From the NCBI GenBank assembly GCA_002435955.1, contig DIWZ01000011.1, positions 24,820-88,819 of the forward strand: a stretch of 64,000 nucleotides of DNA, given 5' to 3'. The notes beneath the pieces were generated by a model that was not told the DNA's origin, made no database searches, and worked only from the letters and a program-made list of their open reading frames with translations. Source of the DNA: Pelobacter sp. UBA6093 (lineage in GTDB: Bacteria > Desulfobacterota > Desulfuromonadia > Desulfuromonadales > Syntrophotaleaceae). The position numbers and the translations under genes are program-made. Shown piece after piece: positions 52,368 to 59,982 of this stretch. Position 1 is the first letter of the stretch, and each line of letters begins with the position of its first letter.

Positions 52368-53021
52368 ATGAATGACAATCCCAAAACCTCAGCGGAATCC
52401 CACATCGAAACCATCATGGGGCAACTCGAACCCGGCTCCGACCGTTATCGGGTTCTCGATGTGGCTCGCCGCTTCAAATCGTCCTGGGTGGAACTGGGAG
52501 AAGAACTGCTGCGCGTCAACCAGGGCGGGCTTTATCAGCATTGGGGTTATGCCTCGTTTGAAGAATACTGCCAGAAAGAAATCCGCATCCGCAAACCAAC
52601 CGCGCAGAAGCTGACACAGGCGTATCGTTTTATCAGTCGGGAAGAACCCCAGTTGTTGGCGGAACAATCGCCGCTGCAATCGGTGCCCGACTACCGCAGC
52701 ATCGACCTGCTGCGCCAGGCGCGAGAGGAACATTCTTTCTCGGATGAAGATTACGCCGCCCTGCGCCAAACCGTCATCGATCAGGAGCGCAGCCACCCCA
52801 CTGCCGTCAAATGTTTTAAAAGCTTCGTCTCTGAGCCGCCACCCGACGGCAAGGAGCGCCATCGACTGTGCAAACAGGCGCTGTCTGCCGCGCGGCGCCT
52901 GACCGACACGCTGGAACAGATGGATGATCTGCCGCCAGGACACAGGGATGTGTTGCGCGACATCGTCGCCTGGCTCGATGCCGCAACCACCGAATCGGAG
53001 AATAGCAACGACAACGCCTGA
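52368..53021 (+). CDS. Conserved-looking hypothetical protein with predicted DNA-binding-like helices
   Basis: 217 residues, acidic, no membrane segment or signal. The N-terminal half ('SSWVELGEELLRVNQGGLYQ' and 'WGYASFEEYCQKEIRIRKPT') looks like the helical region of DUF3102- and phage-type regulators, where a cell decides to bind DNA; the C-terminal part is helical and ends in an Asp/Glu/Asn-rich tail. I do not recognise a specific family, so function is unknown. Its start is weak: no good ribosome site precedes the ATG. The gene is isolated, with about 245 bases upstream. Confidence 0.65.
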   Translation: MNDNPKTSAESHIETIMGQLEPGSDRYRVLDVARRFKSSWVELGEELLRVNQGGLYQHWGYASFEEYCQKEIRIRKPTAQKLTQAYRFISREEPQLLAEQSPLQSVPDYRSIDLLRQAREEHSFSDEDYAALRQTVIDQERSHPTAVKCFKSFVSEPPPDGKERHRLCKQALSAARRLTDTLEQMDDLPPGHRDVLRDIVAWLDAATTESENSNDNA

Positions 53022-53263
53022 ATGCGCCCTTTTTCGGTCCGACACCTTGCAATACGCGAAACAGGACATGGTGGCACGGATCGGACGTTACCGATCATGA
53101 CGTCCCGGGCCCTCCGAATCGATGAACCAGGGCACGACCGCCACAGCGTCGCACATGCCGTTGATACAATGCATGGACAGGCAAACTGATACTTTCCAAA
53201 TCGGTCCTGTTCATGCTATCCTCCATCCTCCGCGCGGCCTGTCCCCTCAAGTGACTTTCATTT

Positions 53264-53292
53264 GGGACAACCCCCAGCAAGGGTGCTATAAT
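53264..53292 (+). promoter_or_regulatory. Sigma-70 extended -10 promoter for the UbiE-like gene
   Basis: GGGACA (53264-53269), a 17-base spacer and a perfect TATAAT (53287-53292), with TGC in front. It lies 22 bases before the ATG at 53315. Confidence 0.65.
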
Positions 53293-53314
53293 CGTTTCAT
53301 TCCAGGAGAGATGA

Positions 53315-54136
53315 ATGTCCAAGAATTTCAAGGATAAAGTCAGGGAACAATTCAGCCGCACGGCCGAAAGCTATGTCCAGAGTCCCGGTTTTTCCCAAGG
53401 GGGCGACCTGGAGGAAGCGGCCAAATTGCTGCAACCAACGCAGGACGATATTCTGCTTGACGTGGCATGTGGCGGAGGGCATTCAGCCTTATTTTTCGCT
53501 CCGATGGTACGCAGCGTGGTGGCTTCGGATCTGGCCATGCAAATGTTGAAACGGGCTCAGGAATTCATCAGCGAAGAAGGGGGCGTCGAGAACGTCACCT
53601 TCCGGGAAGCCGATGCCGAGGACCTCCCGTTTCCGGCCGGAGCCTTTACCCTGCTGACCTGCCGTATCGCCCCCCACCACTTTCCGGACGTACCGCGCGC
53701 CCTGGGTGAATTTCATCGGGTGTTGCGCCGCGGCGGTCGCATGGCCATTATCGACACGCTCCTGCCGGACGACCCGGAAATCGCCGAATTCATGCATGCA
53801 TACGAGCAGATGCGCGACCCCACCCATGTACGCTCCTACAGCAGGGAGAGTTGGACACAGATGGTGGAAGCGGCCGATTTCATCCTGCATGACATCAAGA
53901 TCATCCCCAAAACCCACGAATTCCAGGAGTGGGCGCGGCGCACCGGCATGAACCGTGACGGCGTGCAAAAGCTCAACAAGCTTTTCATCGAGGCCTCCGC
54001 AAAAATCCAGGATTTTTTCCAGGTGGAAACCTTCGCCGGAGAGGTGGAAAACTTCACCGACCAGAAAATCCTCATCTATGCCAGTCGGCCCGCCAAAAAG
54101 CCGCATGTCCAACCTACCAAACAGCAGGAAGCTTGA
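53315..54136 (+). CDS. UbiE-like class I SAM methyltransferase
   Basis: 273 residues with AGGAGAG upstream. Starts 'KDKVREQFSRTAESYVQSPG', as in UbiE/COQ5 relatives. The SAM-binding motif is 'DDILLDVACGGGHSALFFAP' at about residues 44-63, and 'DLPFPAGAFTLLTCRIAPHH' and 'EFHRVLRRGGRMAIIDTLLP' are typical. The C-terminal 'SYSRESWTQMVEAADF' fits. It probably methylates a small molecule, but the substrate is uncertain; a quinone, lipid or polyketide-type acceptor is possible. Its own strong promoter and terminator delimit it. Confidence 0.85.
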   Translation: MSKNFKDKVREQFSRTAESYVQSPGFSQGGDLEEAAKLLQPTQDDILLDVACGGGHSALFFAPMVRSVVASDLAMQMLKRAQEFISEEGGVENVTFREADAEDLPFPAGAFTLLTCRIAPHHFPDVPRALGEFHRVLRRGGRMAIIDTLLPDDPEIAEFMHAYEQMRDPTHVRSYSRESWTQMVEAADFILHDIKIIPKTHEFQEWARRTGMNRDGVQKLNKLFIEASAKIQDFFQVETFAGEVENFTDQKILIYASRPAKKPHVQPTKQQEA

Positions 54137-54144
54137 AGTTTCTC

Positions 54145-54181
54145 AAGGCTCCGTGGCTCACGCTACGGGGCCTTGTTTTTT
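54145..54181 (+). terminator. Rho-independent terminator after the UbiE-like gene
   Basis: AAGGCTCCGT (54145-54154) pairs with ACGGGGCCTT (54065+100, i.e. 54165-54174), including one G-T pair, and is followed by GTTTTTT. Eight bases after the stop. Confidence 0.85.
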
Positions 54182-54183
54182 GC

Positions 54184-54294
54184 AGTTGTCAGTTGTCAGT
54201 TGTCAGTTGTCAGTTGTCCTTGGTCTCAGCCCTCAGCCCTCAGCCCTCAGCCCTCAGCCCTCAGCCCTCAGCCCTCAGCACTCAGCACTCAGCA
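54184..54294. repeat. Two adjacent heptamer tandem-repeat blocks
   Basis: Five perfect copies of AGTTGTC at 54184-54218 are followed by a short spacer and ten copies of a second heptamer at 54225-54294: seven of CTCAGCC and three of CTCAGCA. The seven-base periods could keep a helical register or reflect slippage. The array separates the terminator from the stop of the opposite-strand RelA-like gene at 54300. Confidence 0.95.
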
Positions 54295-54299
54295 TTTCC

Positions 54300-55733
54300 T
54301 CAAGCGCCGCCATCCTGGACACGGGTGCGCAAATATTTGCGAATGTGGTTATGGGCCCGGGGTGTTACCGCCCATTCGAGCCATTTGGGCAGTACCGTGG
54401 GATTCATCCCGCGTTCTATCTCGACCTGGTCGCCGTCCATAAGGCGCGACTTGAGTTGCCGGGTCTGACCATTGACGCGGGCGCGCCATGCGAACAGACC
54501 GACCTTCTCATGGATGGCGAAGGCAAAATCGAGGGCACTGCTACCAGCCGGCAGGGTACAAACATCCCCCTTGGGGGTATAGACCTGAATGGTGGATGCG
54601 GCAAGCCGCAGGCTTTCGGTATCGAATGCCGCCTCCCCTTCCAGCAATGACTTCATAAGCTCCTGGAAGTTTTCTTTCCTGAACTCAAAACCAGGAGTGA
54701 GTACCCCCGATTCGTTGAATCGTGCCAGTTTGTGCGTGGTTATTTCCACCCTCAGCCGAATTTCGCCGGCCTGCACAGTGGTTTTCAATGCCTGGTAACC
54801 AAGGGGGGACGGGATAGTGAGATGATCGCGCAGTTTACCGGGGATGGCATTGTACAATTCATGCACCACCCCCAGAGCCAGATAGGCATCCATGGTGCGG
54901 GCAACCTGAATCTCCAGGGTATAAAGTGCGGATATGCCGCGTCCCATGGTACGGGTGGCATCGATGGAAAAAGGCCGCCAGTGATCCTTCATGGTTGGAG
55001 CAAGCCGGTAATGCTCAAAGGCCTGTCGGAAGTTGGCGCGGATCTGGCGCAGTTGCGGTTCGACCTGCCTGCGTAAAACCTGCAGGACACGTCGATAGCG
55101 ACTGGCCCGCGCCGGGTACAGAATACTCAGGGAAAGAGCTTCCATGTGGGAGGCCACGTAGCCCATGCCCAGGTGTCGTGCCAGCGGAATGTAAACAGCG
55201 CGCGTTTCCTTGGCGATAAGCGCCTGCTTGTCGGGGTCGAGGGCCTGGATGGTCTGCAGGTTATCGATGCGGTCCCAAAATTTCAGACAAAGCACCCGCA
55301 CATCCTCGATAGCCAGTAACAATTGTTTGCGGTAGGTCTGTGCCTTGAGAGCCTCGCGGCTGAGTTTTTCGGACGATACCTTGGTCAGACCGTTGACCAG
55401 CAACGCCACCTCGGAGCCGAAGGTTGCTTCCACCTCGGCCAGGGTCATGGGGGTATCCTCGACCACGTCATGCAGTAGTGCGGCGATCACCGAAGAAAAA
55501 TCCATCCAGTGTCGAGCGGCTTGATGAGCTACGCGCAAGGGGTGGATGAAAAAAGGTTCGCCCGATTTACGCAACTGACCTTCGTGAGCTTGCGAAGCGA
55601 TGGCAATGGCGCGGTGAAAGTCGGCAATGCCGCTGTCGAGTTCGTCTTCACTCAACCCGCCACCATAATGGGTCACCAGCAGCTCGAGGATATCGTTGAC
55701 CATGCGCCGTTCTTTTCTCTTGTTTTCTGCCAC
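54300..55733 (-). CDS. RelA/SpoT-like HD-domain protein with degenerate synthetase domain
   Basis: 477 residues from GTG at 55733 with GGAGG five bases before. The hydrolase (HD) domain is intact: 'EPFFIHPLRVAHQAARHWMD' and 'VIAALLHDVVEDTP' at residues 77-92, then 'CLKFWDRIDNLQTIQAL'. The region where the (p)ppGpp synthetase lies retains 'LTIPSPLGYQALKTTV' but lacks the usual Y-A-x-R-V-I motif and other catalytic residues. A TGS domain follows ('VYTPKGDVCTLPAGSSALDF'), and no ACT domain. It is much shorter than SpoT (about 700 residues) and is probably a hydrolase or sensor, not a synthetase. It diverges from the DksA-like gene. Confidence 0.85.
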   Translation of the reverse strand: MAENKRKERRMVNDILELLVTHYGGGLSEDELDSGIADFHRAIAIASQAHEGQLRKSGEPFFIHPLRVAHQAARHWMDFSSVIAALLHDVVEDTPMTLAEVEATFGSEVALLVNGLTKVSSEKLSREALKAQTYRKQLLLAIEDVRVLCLKFWDRIDNLQTIQALDPDKQALIAKETRAVYIPLARHLGMGYVASHMEALSLSILYPARASRYRRVLQVLRRQVEPQLRQIRANFRQAFEHYRLAPTMKDHWRPFSIDATRTMGRGISALYTLEIQVARTMDAYLALGVVHELYNAIPGKLRDHLTIPSPLGYQALKTTVQAGEIRLRVEITTHKLARFNESGVLTPGFEFRKENFQELMKSLLEGEAAFDTESLRLAASTIQVYTPKGDVCTLPAGSSALDFAFAIHEKVGLFAWRARVNGQTRQLKSRLMDGDQVEIERGMNPTVLPKWLEWAVTPRAHNHIRKYLRTRVQDGGA

Positions 55734-55789
55734 ACATCCTCCAAGGCAGGGGGCTGGATTGGATCCTGTCTAATCAAGTGGAAGCCACC

Positions 55790-55808
55790 GTCCGACAGGC
55801 TCCTGGAC
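55790..55808. repeat. Partial copy of REP-like repeat
   Basis: GTCCGACAGGCTCCTGGAC matches, with one base missing, the end of the REP-like element at 60949-60967 (TCCGACAGGCTCCTGGGAC). It lies in the spacer between the RelA-like and DksA-like genes. Confidence 0.6.
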
Positions 55809-55814
55809 TTGATG

Positions 55815-55863
55815 ATTTTTCAGGGACGAAGGCATACTATAGTATGTTGCGATCCTGAAAAAT
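55815..55863. promoter_or_regulatory. Nested palindrome between the RelA-like and DksA-like genes
   Basis: The outer arms ATTTTTCAGG (55815-55824) and CCTGAAAAAT (55854-55863) enclose the perfect 14-base palindrome CATACTATAGTATG (55833-55846). All share nearly the same centre (about 55839). TATAGT in the core could be a -10 element. It is a candidate operator for both divergent genes. Confidence 0.65.
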
Positions 55864-55981
55864 TGCCGTAACGCGGTAGGACGGACTTTTTGCAACGCCA
55901 TCATCTTTGACTTACCGCAGAATCGGTTTACTTTTGAAGGTAGACTTCCAGACATCCGGCATGCCCTGAAGGAGAAAAATC

Positions 55982-56365
55982 ATGACCCGAAACCGCCTGG
56001 ACACTATTCGTAAAACACTTCTGAGCCTGCGCGAAGCGCGTCTGCAACAATGCCGTCGACAGAACGCCGATGCTGCCGCCCTGCTCGATGAAGGCGTGGC
56101 GGATATTGCGGACCAGGGGCAGACAGACAACCTCAAGGATTACCTGCACCTGCTCAGCGACGCCGGGCGGGAAGAGATCCTTGCGATAGACGCCGCCCTT
56201 GAACGCCTGAGGGACGGAAGTTACGAAATTTGCGAGAGCTGCGGCAAGAATATCGGCATGGCACGCCTGGAAGTCCTGCCCTTCACCCGGCTGTGCCTGA
56301 CGTGTCAGCAAAACGTCGAACAACAGGAGTCGAGCAAGGCCGGGCCCGTAAAGGGGCAGATTTGA
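55982..56365 (+). CDS. DksA/TraR-type zinc-finger protein
   Basis: 127 residues with AAGGAG upstream. An N-terminal coiled-coil hairpin ('LSLREARLQQCRRQNADAAA', with 'DEGVADIADQGQTDNL' at its tip) and a C-terminal C4 zinc finger ('CESCGKNIG' and 'CLTCQQN'), as in DksA/TraR proteins, which insert into the secondary channel of RNA polymerase. It lacks the exact D-x-x-D-x-A coiled-coil tip of classical DksA, but is related. Divergent from a RelA/SpoT-like gene, which would share its role in the ppGpp response. Confidence 0.9.
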   Translation: MTRNRLDTIRKTLLSLREARLQQCRRQNADAAALLDEGVADIADQGQTDNLKDYLHLLSDAGREEILAIDAALERLRDGSYEICESCGKNIGMARLEVLPFTRLCLTCQQNVEQQESSKAGPVKGQI

Positions 56366-56378
56366 GCCATGCCACAGA

Positions 56379-56404
56379 CGGTTCCTGTCGGACTACCGGA
56401 ACCG
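56379..56404. terminator. Weak hairpin between convergent DksA-like and HIT genes
   Basis: CGGTTCC (56379-56385) and GGAACCG (56398-56404) form a seven-pair stem around a twelve-base loop in the 43-base gap between two convergent stops. No T-run; function uncertain. Confidence 0.4.
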
Positions 56405-56408
56405 GAAA

Positions 56409-56756
56409 CTATCCCGGAGGCCAGGTCATGACACGGCCGCCGAGCAGATGAAAGTGCAGATGCCAGACAGTCTGGCCGGCACCCTCATTGCAGTTATTCA
56501 CCACCCGAAAACCGCCACCGGCAAAATGGCGCTGCCTGGCCAACTGCGATGCCACCTGGTAGACATGCCCGACAAGGTCGTTGTCCTCCACCCCCAGATC
56601 AAGAGTGGTGCGAATGTGCTTGCGCGGGATGATCAGATAGTGATGCGGCGCTTGCGGTGCGATATCCTGCAAGACTACCACCCTGTCATCTTCATAGATA
56701 TAGTTCCCAGGGATGTCACCGGCTATGATTTTACAGAAAAGACAATTGTCCGTCAT
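56409..56756 (-). CDS. HIT family nucleotide-binding protein (HinT-like)
   Basis: 115 residues. 'CLFCKIIAGDIPGNYIYEDD' opens it; the histidine triad is in 'VWHLHFHLLGGR', with the catalytic histidine in the H-x-H-x-H series. HinT-type enzymes cleave adenosine phosphoramidates. The reading frame begins 26 bases inside the end of the upstream ATPase gene, so it is likely translated from the same mRNA. Length is normal for bacterial HinT (about 110-120). Confidence 0.95.
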   Translation of the reverse strand: MTDNCLFCKIIAGDIPGNYIYEDDRVVVLQDIAPQAPHHYLIIPRKHIRTTLDLGVEDNDLVGHVYQVASQLARQRHFAGGGFRVVNNCNEGAGQTVWHLHFHLLGGRVMTWPPG

Positions 56757-58884
56757 GGTCGTTTTTCTCCTCCTTGCCGGCTGTTGGAGAGGAATCCCCG
56801 GCGTTCAGGGGGATCAGATTCCAGTTATCCCGTATGGCTTTCCGACGCAGGGTTTCCTCGTGGCTGAATAAAATGACCTGGTGGCCAGCCGCATAGTGTT
56901 CAAGAACCTTCAGCGCCTGCCCCCGGCGTTTTTTGTCGAGAGCCCCCAACGGGTCGTCAAGCAGCAGCGGAAGCCGTGCGGTTTCGCAACGCAGCTGGCC
57001 CAGCGACAGACACAAGGCCAACTGAAGCAAGGTGCGTGTGGCACTGCTGAAACGCTCTACCGGCAGCCAGGCACCATCCGCTCCTGGCAATTGTACGACA
57101 AATTCCTCGGTGACCTGCACCTTGTCCACCACTCCCCCTGTCAGACGGCTCATCACCTGCCCGAGAATGCCGGCAAAATCCTCCAGATCGGTCCCGGGAA
57201 AACCGGCCAGCGTTTCCTGCAACAGGTCACATTCCAGGTCGAGGGTATTTTTGCGATGTTTAAGTCGGGACTCTCGAGCGCGCAACACTTCCCCTTCGGT
57301 CTCAATACGGGAGCGTGCATCCAGCAGGCTTTCCAGGTCGGCAGAGTCCCGCGTGGCAGTCAGTGCTTCAGCCGGGGAATGCTCCGCCCCATGCCGGCAA
57401 CAAACTTCAGCAGATGCAGGTTCGACCGGTTGATCATCGGGGCCGGCGGCGATCATCTCTTCAACCGCAGGTACCGACGCGGTGGCGGGCAAATCCGGAT
57501 CCGTTACCGTCGGTGCAGCAGCTATCGCTTCCCGGGGATCGTCCATCTGCCGCAACTGCTCCAGGAGCTGCTGATAGCGGGGAAGATTTTTTTGCATGCG
57601 CACCGTTTCCACGGGCGAGGGCGAAAGCCCCAGTGCCTCGAATCGATGGTTCATGGCTGCCAGCTGTTGCTGCAGTTCGTGAACCCGGGCCTCCACGACG
57701 GCAATCTGACTATCGCGTTGCTGCCCCTCGCTACGAGCCAGCAAAATGCGCCGGACATGCCATGCACCGATAGCGACGGTGACCAGCACCCCTCCCCAGA
57801 TCGGCAGGGCAGTGGCTTGTATCCGGGACCAGAACAACACCCCTGCCCACATACCCGTCAGCCCCATTGCCGGCCTTTGCCAGGCAGGCGGGCGACATTT
57901 GCGTCGCTCTTCCTGGCGGACGCTAAGGCCATGCTTCTGTTCGGCCATCGCCTGTCGCAGGGTTGCACAATCGCTCAGCAACTCCGGCAATTCCGCTGGC
58001 AGACATCGCGGCAGGCCGATTTTGGCCAGTTCCCTTTCCAGCTCGGCACGCCTGGTTGCATAATCCGCCGCCTCATCCTGTCTCACATCCGTGGTCGTCA
58101 CGGCAGCCTCCGGGATGTTCGGCATCGATTCCGCTGCCCCGGGTTCCTGCGGCAACGACGTTCCGGCATCGGCTGCCACACCATCGCCGGTGCAGTCGCT
58201 GTGCTCACCGACCTGGTGCGACTTTTGGAGACGGATCATCTCCTGCAGAGCAAACCATTCTTTTTCAAGCTCTGCCAGCCGGCGCGTAATAACCGCCAAT
58301 TCACCCTCGCCGGTAGCTTGAAGCCCCCACGGATTGGTGCTGGATATCGCAAGATACTCGGCCTGCAAATTCTTTAGAATAGCGCTGTATTCGGTTATCT
58401 CCGGGTCCGAAAGACATGCCTTGAGGCGCTCGGGAGAGAAACCGGAGCTGCCATCAGACGGATCACCATAGAGCAGGGCCTGAAAGAGATCGCGGCGACC
58501 CACACCCAGCAACTCCTGCAGCCGTGACAGATAAGCGGCCTGGTCTGCTTCCGCGCCTGGGCATCCACAAAAAACAGGAACAAACTCACCATCGGTATCT
58601 GCTTCGGACCACCCCGCGCAGCCGGTGAAAAAATCCCGTTCGATCCTGACCTGACGCCCGCCCGCCTCTAACAACAACGCGGCCCTGCATATACCGGAGT
58701 TTTCCCATGGCACGAATCGTGCGGCATCGTCATCGCCGAACAGCACCGCCATGACCGCCTGCAACAAGGTGGTTTTGCCCGACTCGTTGGGACCTGACAC
58801 CAGGTTCATGCCTGGTGCGAATTCGATGACTTCGTCCTCAAAACGTCCGAAAGCCTGCAGTTCAAGCCGCCGAAGCATCATCAT
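56731..58884 (-). CDS. SbcC/YhaN-like AAA ATPase with coiled coil
   Basis: 717 residues. 'GMNLVSGPNESGKTTLLQAV' carries Walker A at residues 32-39; the C-terminus has the signature motif region 'VERFSSATRTLLQLALCL' and Walker B/D-loop 'LPLLLDDPLGALDKKRRGQA' (about residues 635-655). The middle is a coiled coil interrupted by two hydrophobic segments around 'LTGMWAGVLFWSR' and 'LPIWGGVLVTVAIGAWHV', suggesting membrane association as in YhaN. Normally paired with a YhaO/SbcD-like nuclease; here the partner gene, which overlaps by four bases, is only a remnant. Confidence 0.85.
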   Translation of the reverse strand: MMMLRRLELQAFGRFEDEVIEFAPGMNLVSGPNESGKTTLLQAVMAVLFGDDDAARFVPWENSGICRAALLLEAGGRQVRIERDFFTGCAGWSEADTDGEFVPVFCGCPGAEADQAAYLSRLQELLGVGRRDLFQALLYGDPSDGSSGFSPERLKACLSDPEITEYSAILKNLQAEYLAISSTNPWGLQATGEGELAVITRRLAELEKEWFALQEMIRLQKSHQVGEHSDCTGDGVAADAGTSLPQEPGAAESMPNIPEAAVTTTDVRQDEAADYATRRAELERELAKIGLPRCLPAELPELLSDCATLRQAMAEQKHGLSVRQEERRKCRPPAWQRPAMGLTGMWAGVLFWSRIQATALPIWGGVLVTVAIGAWHVRRILLARSEGQQRDSQIAVVEARVHELQQQLAAMNHRFEALGLSPSPVETVRMQKNLPRYQQLLEQLRQMDDPREAIAAAPTVTDPDLPATASVPAVEEMIAAGPDDQPVEPASAEVCCRHGAEHSPAEALTATRDSADLESLLDARSRIETEGEVLRARESRLKHRKNTLDLECDLLQETLAGFPGTDLEDFAGILGQVMSRLTGGVVDKVQVTEEFVVQLPGADGAWLPVERFSSATRTLLQLALCLSLGQLRCETARLPLLLDDPLGALDKKRRGQALKVLEHYAAGHQVILFSHEETLRRKAIRDNWNLIPLNAGDSSPTAGKEEKNDHDGQLSFL

Positions 58885-59177
58885 TGTTCTCCATGCATGG
58901 GTTCACGCCTCTGCAGGATATCCCGCAGCGCAGCCTCCAGTAAAGGCCGCTCCGCTTCCGACAGGCGAGCCGCCCGGGATTGGGCCTTGCGAATCAGCAT
59001 ACCTTGCAAATTTTCCCTGCGGGCCGAATCTTCCAGCAGGAAACTGCCGAGAAGCGAAATCCGGTCATAAATTTCCAGGCAATAAAAAGCATCGGCACGC
59101 CTGCTGGCGGCGCGATCGGCCAGCTCCGGGAAGACGGCACCAAGATGAAGATCGGCGGTATTTAAAATACGGATCAT
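58881..59177 (-). pseudogene. Remnant of SbcD/YhaO-like metallophosphoesterase (internal deletion)
   Basis: 98 residues from the ATG at 59177. The start 'MIRILNTADLHLGAVF' is the first metal-binding segment (D-x-H) of SbcD/YhaO-type nucleases, which run to about 370-420 residues. After about 31 residues the sequence jumps to a helical end ('RISLLGSFLLEDSARRENLQ', 'RPLLEAALRDILQRREPMHG'). The G-D-x-x-D, G-N-H-D and G-H-x-H metal motifs are all missing, so no nuclease activity is expected. The frame is intact and it still overlaps the ATPase by four bases, so an in-frame deletion of about 900 bases is likely. A genuine small protein cannot be excluded. Confidence 0.6.
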
Positions 59178-59229
59178 AGATACAGAACCCGAATAAGAAA
59201 TAGAGTAACTGCAGATCAAGCCCTCAGGT

Positions 59230-59982
59230 TCAGGAACGATGACGGCGCACGTTTAATCGCCGCTGATCCCACCAGCTTCGATCGGGCTTTGCCGTAAGGG
59301 TTTCCCCGACAATGATCAGGGTAAGATCGGCCCGCCCCTTTTTATCAAACAGGGCACAATCACTCGTCTGGTTGACGATATCGTCGAGAGTTCCCAAAAA
59401 CATTCTTTGGCCAGGCAAGCCGATACGGTGCGCCAGGGCGATCGGTTCGTTGCGACCGTAACCGGACCGTAACCGGGAGACCAGTTCCGTCAAAGGATAG
59501 TGGTTCATGTAAATAAGCAGCGTAGTGCCGGGCTTGGCAAGATCCTTCAGAGCGGGAGCCCCCGGGACCGCTTCCAATACGCGAGAAGAAACCAGGATGG
59601 TACGGGTGCAGACCCCGGAAAGATTCAAGGTCTTTTTCAAAAGAGCGGAAGCCGCATTGGCCGAGCCGATACCCGGCACCACTTCGACCTTGTCACCCAG
59701 CGCTTCGATGAGCGCCTGGAAGGGCGAAAAAAAAGTCATATCGCCTGGTTGCAGAAAAACCACATCCCCCGCCTCAAGCAAAGCATTAAGGCGTGTCAGC
59801 AGATCATCAAAATCGAAATCGTAGGGGTCGTAAACCGGTCGATCGCCGATCAAGCCGGCAAACGTTTCACCCAGGGGAGCAAACGTAAAGACCGCCTGAC
59901 ATCCACCCAGCAAGGCAGCGCCACGCAGGGTTATCAGGTCCGGGTCGCCAGGCCCCGCGCCGACGAAATAGACACGGTTCAT
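59230..59982 (-). CDS. Tetrapyrrole (corrin/porphyrin) methylase family protein, CobM/CbiF-like
   Basis: 250 residues with the S-adenosylmethionine site 'VYFVGAGPGDPDLITLRGAA' at the N-terminus and 'VEVVPGIGSANAASALLKKT' in the middle, both typical of tetrapyrrole methylases. It resembles CobM/CbiF (precorrin-4 C11-methyltransferase), but the 'QPGDMTFFSPFQALIEAL' segment differs from the usual G-D-P-x-x-Y motif. No other cobalamin gene is adjacent, so the substrate is uncertain. It overlaps tlyA by four bases. Confidence 0.82.
   Translation of the reverse strand: MNRVYFVGAGPGDPDLITLRGAALLGGCQAVFTFAPLGETFAGLIGDRPVYDPYDFDFDDLLTRLNALLEAGDVVFLQPGDMTFFSPFQALIEALGDKVEVVPGIGSANAASALLKKTLNLSGVCTRTILVSSRVLEAVPGAPALKDLAKPGTTLLIYMNHYPLTELVSRLRSGYGRNEPIALAHRIGLPGQRMFLGTLDDIVNQTSDCALFDKKGRADLTLIIVGETLTAKPDRSWWDQRRLNVRRHRS

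Noticed and set aside
54184..54294. A CRISPR array
   Set aside because: The repeat units are seven bases long with no spacers, and no cas genes are present.
53955..54650. A 231-codon open frame running through the heptamer repeats
   Set aside because: The period-seven repeat happens to stay open; the frame overlaps the ends of two well-supported genes, and has Ser-Ala-Leu-Ser-Pro-Gln repeats and no ribosome site.
56881..58377. A 498-codon frame antisense to the YhaN-like ATPase
   Set aside because: The ATPase has Walker motifs on the minus strand; the plus-strand frame is arginine- and cysteine-rich without recognisable domains.
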